Both the position numbers and the translations under genes were made by a program. This document shows positions 1-7,803 of a stretch of DNA of 7,828 bases, in pieces. The notes under the pieces were generated by a model. That model saw nothing but the letters and a program-made list of their open reading frames with translations. It searched no databases and was not told the DNA's origin. How positions within the stretch are numbered: position 1 is the first letter of the stretch; each line of letters starts with the position of its first letter. The stretch covers positions 1-7,828 of the forward strand of contig VGAV01000101.1 in assembly GCA_016870695.1 (NCBI GenBank), read 5' to 3'. Source of the DNA: Actinomycetota bacterium. GTDB taxonomy: Bacteria; Actinomycetota; Actinomycetes; Actinomycetales; Microbacteriaceae.

Positions 1-180
1 AACGACCACGAGCTGTGGGAGACCACGATGGATCCGGAGACCCGCACGCTCAAGCAGGTGACGATCGACGACGCGGCCTCCGCCGACGAGATCTTCTCGG
101 TCCTCATGGGCGAGGACGTCGAGTCTCGCCGCGGCTTCATCCAGCGCAACGCCAAAGACGTGCGCTTCCTCGACATCTGA
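1..180 (+). CDS. gyrB: DNA gyrase subunit B, C-terminal fragment (5' end outside window)
   Basis: Reading from base 1 in frame 1 gives 59 residues and a TGA at 178-180. The end of the protein has the typical GyrB tail: an LMGEDVE segment, then RRGFIQRNA and a terminal FLDI, matching the LMGD.VEPRR.FIE.NA...DI ending of the family. This is the end of the TOPRIM/C-terminal part of GyrB, the ATPase subunit of the A2B2 enzyme that introduces negative supercoils. Only the last part is present, so the ATPase domain cannot be assessed. The gap to gyrA is 32 bases with no terminator-like hairpin, so the two are very probably cotranscribed. Identity is confident from the tail motif and the adjacent gyrA. 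Confidence 0.95.
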   Translation, partial: NDHELWETTMDPETRTLKQVTIDDAASADEIFSVLMGEDVESRRGFIQRNAKDVRFLDI

Positions 181-212
181 CTCTCGCCGACTGATCACGA
201 AACTGAGACTCC

Positions 213-2830
<2,618 letters not shown>

Positions 2831-2834
<4 letters not shown>

Positions 2835-3235
2835 GCACGGTAGCCGACAAACTCGCCAAGAAGTCGACGCACAAGACCCCGGCCAAGCAGGTCCGCCTGC
2901 GCCTGGTCTACATCGACTTCTGGTCGGCCGTGAAGCTGTCCTTCCTGGCGGCGGTGGCCCTGGCCATCGTGACCGTCGTGTCGTTCTTCCTCGTCTACCT
3001 CGTGGTCGAGGCGACGGGCCTGATCGGTCGCGTGGACGAGTTCTTCCAGACCCTCAGTGACGGTGGCGCGTCCATCCAGGACTTCGTCGGCCTGCCCCAG
3101 GTGATGGCCTTCGCGGCCATCGTCGCCATCCTGAACCTCGTCGTCACGACCGTCATGGGCGCCGTGGTGGCGGGGATCTACAACCTCGCGGTCAAGGTCA
3201 CGGGCGGTCTGCTCGTGGGCTTCACGTCCAACTGA
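2831..3235 (+). CDS. DUF3566 family small membrane protein
   Basis: This 134-residue protein sits directly after gyrA, as the equivalent gene (Rv0007 in M. tuberculosis) does across Actinobacteria. The ATG at 2831 shares bases with the gyrA stop (ATGA), and GAGGAAAG at 2814-2821 provides a Shine-Dalgarno, so translation is probably coupled to gyrA. Residues 1-24 are basic (many Lys/Arg) and should stay in the cytoplasm. Two hydrophobic helices follow at about 38-59 and 91-114, separated by a loop with Asp/Glu and Gly. A second amphipathic-hydrophobic stretch ends the protein (about 115-131). No catalytic motif is visible. The molecular role is not established as far as I know. Some actinobacterial homologues are longer because of a low-complexity N-terminus, and this one is near the minimal form. 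Family assignment rests on context, size and topology. Confidence 0.88.
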
Positions 3236-3242
3236 CGTCGAT

Positions 3243-3271
3243 TCGTCAAAACCTCGGGATTCAGGTAAAGT
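3243..3271 (+). promoter_or_regulatory. candidate promoter of the tRNA-Ile/tRNA-Ala unit
   Basis: TCGTCA at 3243-3248 (4 of 6 matches to TTGACA) and TAAAGT at 3266-3271 (4 of 6 to TATAAT) are separated by exactly 17 bases, in the most AT-rich stretch of this part of the window. Transcription would start near 3278, about 29 bases before the mature tRNA-Ile. The tRNAs could also be reached by readthrough from gyrA and the DUF3566 gene. Matches are only moderate, so this is a candidate. Confidence 0.4.
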
Positions 3272-3281
3272 CTTCGAGGTT
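3250..3281 (+). repeat. perfect 7-bp inverted repeat around the candidate -10 element
   Basis: AACCTCG at 3250-3256 and its reverse complement CGAGGTT at 3275-3281 enclose 18 bases that contain the candidate -10 (3266-3271). In a readthrough transcript it would form a stem-loop. In DNA it could be a protein-binding site. A role is inference. Confidence 0.5.
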
Positions 3282-3298
3282 GACGACGAAAAGTCGTC
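3282..3298 (+). other. short hairpin in the tRNA leader
   Basis: GACGAC at 3282-3287 pairs with GTCGTC at 3293-3298 across a GAAAA loop, ending eight bases before the mature 5' end of tRNA-Ile. No T-run follows, so it is not a standard intrinsic terminator. It is better explained as a leader structure or processing signal, or as chance. Confidence 0.45.
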
Positions 3299-3306
3299 GG
3301 CGAGAC

Positions 3307-3380
3307 GGGGCTATAGCTCAGGCGGTTAGAGCGCTTCACTGATAATGAAGAGGTCCCAGGTTCAAGTCCTGGTAGCCCCA
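3307..3380 (+). tRNA. ileT: tRNA-Ile (anticodon GAU)
   Basis: A complete 74-base cloverleaf can be drawn by eye. The acceptor GGGGCTA (3307-3313) pairs with TAGCCCC (3373-3379), and the discriminator is A3380. The D stem is GCTC/GAGC (3316-3319, 3329-3332). The anticodon stem CTTCA/TGAAG (3334-3338, 3346-3350) carries loop CTGATAA with GAT at 3341-3343. The T stem CCAGG/CCTGG (3356-3360, 3368-3372) carries loop TTCAAGT. The terminal CCA is not encoded: A3380 is followed by CCC, so the nucleotidyltransferase must complete it. It reads AUC and AUU codons. The position after gyrA and the DUF3566 gene matches ileT in mycobacteria. Confidence 0.97.
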
Positions 3381-3397
3381 CCCTTCTCCTCCCTCAC

Positions 3398-3470
3398 GGG
3401 GCCTTAGCTCAGTTGGTAGAGCGCCTGCTTTGCAAGCAGGATGTCAGGAGTTCGAATCTCCTAGGCTCCA
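3398..3470 (+). tRNA. alaT: tRNA-Ala (anticodon UGC)
   Basis: A complete 73-base cloverleaf starts 17 bases after tRNA-Ile. The acceptor GGGGCCT (3398-3404) pairs with AGGCTCC (3463-3469) and includes the G3-U70 wobble pair that identifies alanine tRNAs to alanyl-tRNA synthetase. The D stem is GCTC/GAGC (3407-3410, 3419-3422). The anticodon stem CCTGC/GCAGG (3424-3428, 3436-3440) holds loop TTTGCAA with TGC at 3431-3433. The T stem is AGGAG/CTCCT with loop TTCGAAT. The discriminator is A3470 and CCA is not encoded. It is probably cotranscribed with tRNA-Ile. Confidence 0.97.
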
Positions 3471-3475
3471 CAGTC

Positions 3476-4810
3476 TCACCGGCCCCGGGCCTTCCCGGTC
3501 GCCGTTCCTCCGGCCTCGTCCGTCCTCGTGCTCCGTCTCAGGAGCCCGACGGATGCCGCCAGCAGCAGCGCCCCGCCGACGGCGAACGCCGCGCTCATTC
3601 CCCACTCCATCACCGCGAATGGGGGAGCGAAGGCGCAGATCCATCCGACGGCGACGGGACCGGTGGCCGCGGTCCTGCGCGGCCGGCCGATCCGCTCCAC
3701 ACGGACCAGCAGCACGGACAGGGCGAGGACGACGGCGAAGGTCGCGACGAAGAGGAGTGGCCGCGTCACCCACCACGTCTCGGAGGCCGGGGCGGGTGCC
3801 GCTCCCGGGATGAGCAGCAGCAGCCCGCTGAGCACGAGGATGACCGGCAGGTGCCACAGGTAGACGGTCATGAGGCGCGACCCGACGAGCCAGACGACCG
3901 TGCGGAGGGCGCGCGTGCGCATGAGCGTCGTCAACGGCGCCTTGATCAGCCGGAGCACGCACGCCTGGGCCACCCCCAGGACGACGAGCGGCAGCGTGGG
4001 CGGGTTGAGGTCGGCGAGGAGGTCGGGCGCGTACGGTCCCCAGGCCAGCAGGCCCGCCAGGACGACGGATGCCGCGACCGCGATCGCGATCAGGACGGAC
4101 GGTCGCCGTCGGTCGAACCAGCCGTCGTGGTACCAGAAGCCGATCTGCTGCACGAGCGGCCAGACGAACAACAGATTGAGCAGCCCGACCTGCTCGATGC
4201 CGGTGGAGTAACGGGCGGCATCCACGAGGACGACCGCCGTCGTCAGCGCCAGGAGCGTCCTCCGCGGTGCGACGGCGTGCAGCCGGGCGAGGAGCGGCAC
4301 CCCGGCCTGGCACAGCAGGTAGGCGGCGAGGAACCACAGGGGCATCCCCGCGCCGAGGGCGGCGGCGCCGACGATCGTCGGGTCGATCGGGAGGAGGGAT
4401 GCCACCCCGAGCACGACCGCGAGGAGCACGAAGAGCGGCAGAGCGGGCTGAGCGAGCCGCAGCACCCGCGATCGGACGAAGCCGGCCGCATCGCCGCCCC
4501 TCGCCGTCCATGACGACCAGCCGGCGGCGGAGGCGAACCCGCCGACCACGAAGAAGAGGGGCATGATCTGCCCGAACCACGTGGCCGCGGCGAACCACGG
4601 TTGACTCTCGGCCGGCCGCGACGTGACGATACCGCCGTCCGGTCCGTATCCCACCCCGACCTGAAGGAGATGGACCACGACCACGAAGACGACGGCCGCG
4701 ACGCGGGCGAGATCAAGGGTGAGATCGCGACGGGAAACGTCGGGCGTCGCGTCGGAGGAGAGGGTGACCATCGGCCCATGATGGGGTGCCGCCGGGACGG
4801 CTTCTCTCAC
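3476..4810 (-). CDS. acyltransferase-3 family multi-pass membrane protein
   Basis: This 444-residue integral membrane protein has about ten hydrophobic helices. Residues 30-49 contain the family's R-x10-H signature (Arg36, His47) in the first helix. It continues with MPLFFVVGGF (83-92), the F..SR..RL..P segment (111-122) and YLWH (317-320), all characteristic of acyltransferase_3 (PF01757). Such enzymes move acyl groups, often acetyl, across the membrane onto cell-surface sugars or other envelope components. The substrate here cannot be read from sequence. The chosen start is GTG at 4808-4810, 18 bases after the stop of the upstream YbaK-like gene. An in-frame ATG at 4769-4771 would remove 13 residues without touching the domain, and neither start has a good ribosome binding site. 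The last helix (about 385-410) and the charged tail follow the core domain. The gene ends five bases from tRNA-Ala. It is the least conserved member of this otherwise core neighbourhood, as far as I can recall. Confidence 0.9.
   Translation of the reverse strand: MREAVPAAPHHGPMVTLSSDATPDVSRRDLTLDLARVAAVVFVVVVHLLQVGVGYGPDGGIVTSRPAESQPWFAAATWFGQIMPLFFVVGGFASAAGWSSWTARGGDAAGFVRSRVLRLAQPALPLFVLLAVVLGVASLLPIDPTIVGAAALGAGMPLWFLAAYLLCQAGVPLLARLHAVAPRRTLLALTTAVVLVDAARYSTGIEQVGLLNLLFVWPLVQQIGFWYHDGWFDRRRPSVLIAIAVAASVVLAGLLAWGPYAPDLLADLNPPTLPLVVLGVAQACVLRLIKAPLTTLMRTRALRTVVWLVGSRLMTVYLWHLPVILVLSGLLLLIPGAAPAPASETWWVTRPLLFVATFAVVLALSVLLVRVERIGRPRRTAATGPVAVGWICAFAPPFAVMEWGMSAAFAVGGALLLAASVGLLRRSTRTDEAGGTATGKARGR
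3478..3499 (+). terminator. weak candidate terminator hairpin after tRNA-Ala
   Basis: ACCGG (3478-3482) can pair with CCGGT (3495-3499); alternatively CCGGG (3485-3489) pairs with CCCGG (3494-3498) across CCTT. It is the only strong structure close behind tRNA-Ala and lies inside the last codons of the convergent acyltransferase gene. There is no T-run, so termination here is speculative. Confidence 0.2.
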
Positions 4811-4828
4811 CCGCCGGGCGGATAGACC

Positions 4829-5308
4829 TCAGCGAAGGGTGAGCTCGGTGGTGATGTCGGCCACCGTGGCGTCGTAGGCCGCGATCAGCTCGTCGGCCTC
4901 GACGAACAGGCTGTACCCGTGCGCGCCCGCTCCCATGGCGATTCTCCGCCCGACGATGCGCTCGTCGGCATACACCGGCCACGCCATGGAGCTGCCGATG
5001 GGGACGATCGTCCCGCGCTCGTAGCCGGTGGCCGCGAGAGCCACCTCGGGCTCGGGCAGCCGGAGCTTGTTCACCCCCACGATCGCCCGCAGCTTGGGCC
5101 AGGAGATCGCGCGATCACCCGGTACCAAGGCGAAGAGGAACGTGTCGTCGGAGCGCTTGACCACGAGCGTCTTCACCAGCGCGTCGGGGCCGATGCCGAG
5201 GAGCTCGGCCGCCTGGTGAAGGCTGCCCGCCTCGGGCCGTTCACGCAGATCGACAGAGAGGCCGCGCTCGCGCGCGGCCTCTCGGACTCGTTCGGTGGGA
5301 TCGCTCAC
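4829..5308 (-). CDS. YbaK/EbsC-family aminoacyl-tRNA editing (deacylase) protein
   Basis: This 159-residue stand-alone editing-domain protein belongs to the YbaK/ProX group, which hydrolyses mischarged tRNAs such as Cys-tRNA-Pro or Ala-tRNA-Pro. Visible family hallmarks are LVKTLVVK at residues 44-51, with Lys46 in the position of the conserved active-site lysine. They also include GVNKLRLPEPEVA (78-90), TGYERGTIVPIG (94-105, the TGY..G.v.P.G motif) and a late glycine-rich GAGAHGYSL segment. The GTG start at 5306-5308 overlaps the preceding stop (GTGA), and no Shine-Dalgarno is seen, so translation is probably coupled to the upstream gene. The reading frame stays open further upstream, but that part is Arg/Pro/Gly-rich and only shadows the neighbouring gene. 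Length and motifs fit an intact enzyme. The exact mischarged tRNA it clears is not determinable here. Its lack of close similarity to E. coli YbaK in the C-terminal half suggests a separate subfamily. Confidence 0.9.
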   Translation of the reverse strand: MSDPTERVREAARERGLSVDLRERPEAGSLHQAAELLGIGPDALVKTLVVKRSDDTFLFALVPGDRAISWPKLRAIVGVNKLRLPEPEVALAATGYERGTIVPIGSSMAWPVYADERIVGRRIAMGAGAHGYSLFVEADELIAAYDATVADITTELTLR

Positions 5309-5880
5309 GCGTCGGGTGCGCGCAGCGGGTCGTCCGCCACCCACAGCTCGTCGTCGGCACGGAGCGTCTGCCATGCGGCGTACGCGACGCCCGCTGCGGC
5401 GACGACACCGAGGACGATGGCGATGACGCCGCCGGCGCCGATGCCCGAGCTCTGCTTCGGGAGCTTGGCGGCCAGGCGCTTGGTGGTCTTCTTGCCGTAC
5501 TTCTCGGCACGCTTGGCGTACTTCTTGGTGTCGAGCTCGCCGAAGCCCTTGCCCTTCGCGAGGCGGTCGCGCGTGTCGTGCGCGGCATCCCAGACGGACA
5601 TGGCGCCGCCGACGACGGCACCGGCCGCAGGGACCACCTTGTCGCTGAGCAGGCGGTTGCTGAACTTCACGCTCTTGTCGACGTACGGGGCGGCGTACTT
5701 GCCGTACCCGTCCTGGACGGCGGGAACCAGGTCTTCCTTGCTGTAGCGAGCAATCTGGTGGCCGGCTTCGCGAGCCACCTTTCCGCTCTCGCCGAGCAGC
5801 ACCTGCTGCGACTCCCACACCTTCGCGGCGTGCTTCTGGAGCTTGCGCAGTTCCTTCTTGCTCTTGCGGCTGAGGCTCAC
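5305..5880 (-). CDS. hypothetical protein with a single C-terminal membrane helix
   Basis: I do not recognise the function of this 191-residue protein. It starts at GTG 5878-5880, chosen because GGAGG (5888-5892) lies seven bases upstream; an ATG at 5885-5887 is in another frame and touches the Shine-Dalgarno. Residues 1-35 are basic and look helical. The middle is soluble, with a small Ala/Gly-rich segment (about 83-95) that could be weakly membrane-associated. Residues 108-143 are rich in Lys/Arg (repeated KKYAKRAEKYGKKTTKR-like pattern) and could bind nucleic acid, phospholipid head groups or acidic protein. Residues 148-170 form one clear hydrophobic helix, followed by a short acidic tail (DDELWVADDP). 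Lysine-rich on the N-terminal side and acidic beyond suggests a cytoplasmic body with the tail outside. It heads the three-gene minus-strand unit and is stop-start overlapped with the editing protein. Such proteins appear in Microbacteriaceae as hypothetical. Confidence 0.85.
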   Translation of the reverse strand: MSLSRKSKKELRKLQKHAAKVWESQQVLLGESGKVAREAGHQIARYSKEDLVPAVQDGYGKYAAPYVDKSVKFSNRLLSDKVVPAAGAVVGGAMSVWDAAHDTRDRLAKGKGFGELDTKKYAKRAEKYGKKTTKRLAAKLPKQSSGIGAGGVIAIVLGVVAAAGVAYAAWQTLRADDELWVADDPLRAPDA

Positions 5881-5886
5881 GACTCA

Positions 5887-5894
5887 TCCTCCCT
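5887..5894 (-). promoter_or_regulatory. strong ribosome binding site deciding the GTG start at 5880
   Basis: The minus strand reads AGGGAGGA here, nearly complementary to the 16S rRNA tail, with the GGAGG core seven bases before GTG 5880. It is one of the few strong Shine-Dalgarno sequences in the window and rules out the overlapping ATG at 5887. Confidence 0.8.
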
Positions 5895-5979
5895 ATCGAT
5901 GGGATGTACGCCTGTCATCTTGCCAGAACGACCGCCCCCGCCCGCGGACCCTTGCAGATAACTCTGAGAGAATGTAGCC

Positions 5980-6537
5980 ATGGCCACTCACTCCGCCGTC
6001 GCGACCCTGCACACCAACCACGGCGACATCGTCGTCAACCTGTTCGGCGATCACGCGCCGCGCACCGTCCGCAACTTCGTCGGCCTCGCCGACGGCTCGC
6101 AGGAGTGGACCGACCCGGCCACCGGCGAGAAGGGGCGGGGCCCGCTCTACTCGAACGTCGTCTTCCACCGCATCATCCCCGGCTTCATGATCCAGGGCGG
6201 CGACCCCCTGGGCCAGGGCGTCGGCGGTCCCGGCTACACGTTCAATGACGAGATCCACCCCGAGCTCGACTTCTCGGCCCCGTACAAGCTCGCCATGGCC
6301 AACGCCGGCCTGCGCCGCAACGCCATCACCGGTCAGCCCGAGGGCACCAACGGCTCGCAGTTCTTCATCACCACCGACCCGACCCCGTGGCTGCAGGGCA
6401 AGCACACGATCTTCGGCGAGGTGGCCGACGACGACTCGAAGGCCGTCGTCGACGCGATCAGCAAGGTCCGGACCGCCGCGGGCGACCGACCCATCGAGCC
6501 CGTCGTGCTCGAGTCGGTCGACGTCGTGACGGTCTGA
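5980..6537 (+). CDS. ppiA: peptidyl-prolyl cis-trans isomerase, cyclophilin type
   Basis: This 185-residue single-domain cyclophilin has no signal peptide or membrane helix, so it should act in the cytoplasm, speeding proline isomerisation in folding proteins. Every active-site residue of human cyclophilin A has a counterpart: His63-Arg64 in FHRIIPGFMIQGGD (62-75) with Phe69, Met70 and Gln72, Ala107-Asn108-Ala109, Gln127, Phe129, Trp137-Leu138 and His142. The tryptophan predicts cyclosporin binding. The start ATG at 5980 is supported by GAGAG at 5966-5970, a moderate Shine-Dalgarno nine bases away. It diverges from the hypothetical gene at 5880 across 99 bases, in which I found no convincing -35/-10 pair for either direction. 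The downstream rhomboid gene follows after 12 bases, so the two are probably one operon. The same gene lies beyond the tRNA pair near the origin in mycobacteria (Rv0009). Confidence 0.97.
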   Translation: MATHSAVATLHTNHGDIVVNLFGDHAPRTVRNFVGLADGSQEWTDPATGEKGRGPLYSNVVFHRIIPGFMIQGGDPLGQGVGGPGYTFNDEIHPELDFSAPYKLAMANAGLRRNAITGQPEGTNGSQFFITTDPTPWLQGKHTIFGEVADDDSKAVVDAISKVRTAAGDRPIEPVVLESVDVVTV

Positions 6538-6549
6538 CCCCCGCCGACG

Positions 6550-7479
6550 GTGTCCACCAGCGAGGAGTTCCGTCGCAACAGCGAGAACTTCTGTTACCGG
6601 CATCCTGACCGGCAGAGCTTCGTGCTGTGCCAGCGCTGCCTGCGGACGGTCTGCTCCGAGTGCCGCACTCCCGCGGCTGTCGGCGTCATCTGTCCCGAGT
6701 GCATGGCGCAGCAGCGTGCGGCCGAGACGCCCGCGCAGAAGAAGGCGCAGCGCCGGTGGGCATCGTCACGGCCGGTCGCGCTGGTGGCATCCGGTCGTCC
6801 GAAGGTCACGCTGGCCATCGTCGCCGTCACGGGTCTGGCGTACATCATCGGTCTGATCCCCGGTGTGGGCTCGCTGCTCACGCAGCTGCTCGCGTTCAAC
6901 AGCGTCTACCTGCTGCCGCAGGTGGGTCTGCAGCCGTGGCGGCTCCTGACGGTGGGTCTCGTCCACGCCGGGTTCTTCCACGTGGGCCTGAACATGCTGG
7001 CCCTGTGGTTCATCGGCCGGAACCTGGAGCCGATGCTCGGCCGCGGGCGCTTCCTCGCGCTCTACCTGCTCGGTCTGCTCGGAGGCTCCGTGGCGGTGGC
7101 CCTGCTGGCGCCCGGCACCTGGGTCGTCGGCGCGTCGGGTGCGATCTTCGCCCTCTTCGGGGCGCTGCTCGTGATCGGGCGGCACATCGGTGCCGACATC
7201 CGGCTCATCGCAATCATCATCGGCATCAACTTCGCGCTGCCGTTCGTCCTGGCGCTGGTCAACTCCATCGGCACCGGCGACTTCATCGGCGCGCTGAACA
7301 ACGTCGGCGTCTCGTGGCAGGCCCACCTGGGCGGGCTGGCGACGGGCGCGATCGTCGGTCTGATCTATGCCCGGACGCGACTTCAGCGTCAGAAGCCCGT
7401 GCAGATCGGCCTGCTGATCGCGGTGGGCGTCGCGCTGCTCGCCGCCCTCGCGATCCCTGCCGTGGTCTACTTCAGCTGA
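6550..7479 (+). CDS. rhomboid family intramembrane serine protease with N-terminal zinc-binding domain
   Basis: This 309-residue protein starts at GTG 6550. Residues 15-51 carry a Cys/His array: Cys15, His18, Cys27, Cys30, Cys35, Cys38, Cys48 and Cys51. That spacing resembles a B-box-like zinc-binding domain and sits on the cytoplasmic side. A basic linker (56-85) leads to six or seven membrane helices from about 86. Catalytic features of a rhomboid are intact: Ser196 in GASG (194-197) and His259 in QAHLGG (257-262) form the Ser-His dyad. His139, His144 and Asn148 in HAGFFHVGLN match the spacing of the E. coli GlpG oxyanion-side residues. The protein should cleave transmembrane segments of other membrane proteins; targets are unknown. 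The gene begins 12 bases after ppiA without a visible Shine-Dalgarno, consistent with coupled expression. The Zn-finger fusion is common in Actinobacteria, so it is not new in itself. Confidence 0.95.
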   Translation: MSTSEEFRRNSENFCYRHPDRQSFVLCQRCLRTVCSECRTPAAVGVICPECMAQQRAAETPAQKKAQRRWASSRPVALVASGRPKVTLAIVAVTGLAYIIGLIPGVGSLLTQLLAFNSVYLLPQVGLQPWRLLTVGLVHAGFFHVGLNMLALWFIGRNLEPMLGRGRFLALYLLGLLGGSVAVALLAPGTWVVGASGAIFALFGALLVIGRHIGADIRLIAIIIGINFALPFVLALVNSIGTGDFIGALNNVGVSWQAHLGGLATGAIVGLIYARTRLQRQKPVQIGLLIAVGVALLAALAIPAVVYFS

Positions 7480-7482
7480 AAG

Positions 7483-7503
7483 TTATCCACAGGCTCATCC
7501 ACA
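7483..7503 (+). promoter_or_regulatory. DnaA-box-like tandem pair
   Basis: TTATCCACA at 7483-7491 is a perfect match to the classical DnaA box (TTATNCACA). TCATCCACA at 7495-7503 differs at one base. Their shared ATCCACAGG is a direct repeat (7485-7493 and 7497-7505) with a 12-base period. The pair sits in the 72-base gap between the convergent rhomboid and crgA genes, in an origin-proximal gene neighbourhood. Binding by DnaA is inference, and the sequence could be a remnant or chance. Confidence 0.55.
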
Positions 7504-7542
7504 GGTGGGGATGAATCACATCCGTGTAATTCGTTCCCCACC
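7504..7542. repeat. 8-bp inverted repeat between convergent genes
   Basis: GGTGGGGA at 7504-7511 and TCCCCACC at 7535-7542 are perfect reverse complements with a 23-base loop. Inside lies a second possible hairpin, GGATG (7509-7513) with CATCC (7519-7523) across AATCA; the two structures are mutually exclusive. Position between convergent genes suits a bidirectional terminator, but there is no T-run on either strand. Confidence 0.4.
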
Positions 7543-7551
7543 GAGCGGGTG

Positions 7552-7791
7552 TCAGCGCCAGCGGGTCGTCATCAGGAATCCGACGAACGCGATGCCGAAC
7601 CCGATGACGAGGTTCCAGGCACCGATCCCCGGCACGGGGAACTGCGAGTTGCTGAGGTAGAAGACGAGCACCCAGACGAGGCCGATCAGCATGAGGCCGA
7701 TCATGATCGGTAGGAACCACACCGGGTTCGGGGCCGAGTTGCCCTCGTTGCGCTCGACGATCGGGTCTTCGTCGTTGCCTGTACGAGCCAT
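7552..7791 (-). CDS. crgA: cell division protein CrgA
   Basis: This 79-residue two-helix membrane protein belongs to the CrgA family (PF06781), which sits at the actinobacterial divisome and helps recruit or control septal peptidoglycan synthesis. An acidic-polar N-terminus (1-20) is followed by NPVWF and helix 1 (about 26-46, with GLMLIGLVWVLVFY). A short loop comes next, then WNLVIGFG and helix 2 (about 59-76), ending TTRWR. The Trp-Asn and terminal Trp residues are family features, and the length is within the usual range. ATG 7789-7791 is chosen over GTG 7795-7797, two codons upstream, because the -10-like element at 7798-7803 would place the transcript start near the A of this ATG. There is no Shine-Dalgarno, which fits leaderless translation. 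Convergent with the rhomboid gene. Confidence 0.93.
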   Translation of the reverse strand: MARTGNDEDPIVERNEGNSAPNPVWFLPIMIGLMLIGLVWVLVFYLSNSQFPVPGIGAWNLVIGFGIAFVGFLMTTRWR

Positions 7792-7797
7792 GCGCAC

Positions 7798-7803
7798 AGT
7801 CTA
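7798..7803 (-). promoter_or_regulatory. candidate -10 element of crgA, probable leaderless start
   Basis: On the minus strand TAGACT (4 of 6 to TATAAT) lies six bases before ATG 7791, which puts the expected transcription start at or next to the A of the start codon. The -35 at a 17-base spacing is poor (TGGGGA), and the window ends just upstream. Confidence 0.4.

Noticed and set aside
3178..3381. 67-residue minus-strand frame beginning MGLPGLEPGTSSL
   Set aside because: It is the antisense translation of the tRNA-Ile gene and its leader. GLEPGTSSLSVKRSNRLSY-like peptides are a well-known false annotation made from tRNA genes.
3380..3397. CRISPR, insertion sequence or attachment-site duplication next to the tRNA genes
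   Set aside because: No repeated copy of the tRNA 3' end, no terminal inverted repeats, no transposase or integrase motif, and no regularly spaced repeats anywhere in the window.
3413..4513. 366-residue plus-strand frame starting inside tRNA-Ala
   Set aside because: Its first residues are translated tRNA sequence and the rest is Arg/Asp/Gln/Glu low complexity antisense to the acyltransferase gene, which has clear membrane helices and family motifs.
4919..5746. 275-residue plus-strand frame antisense to the YbaK-like and hypothetical genes
   Set aside because: No family motif, and composition typical of an antisense frame; both minus-strand genes have stop-start coupling and domain support.
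5309..5887. Longer version of the YbaK-like protein starting at 5887
   Set aside because: The added 193 residues are Arg/Gln/Gly/Pro-rich, out of frame with a better supported gene (GGAGG before GTG 5880), and the editing domain is complete from GTG 5308.
5920..5979. Possible ppiA promoter using TTGCCA (5920) or TTGCAG (5952)
   Set aside because: TTGCCA is a good -35 match, but no -10-like hexamer lies 15-19 bases downstream; TTGCAG would put the -10 on the start codon.
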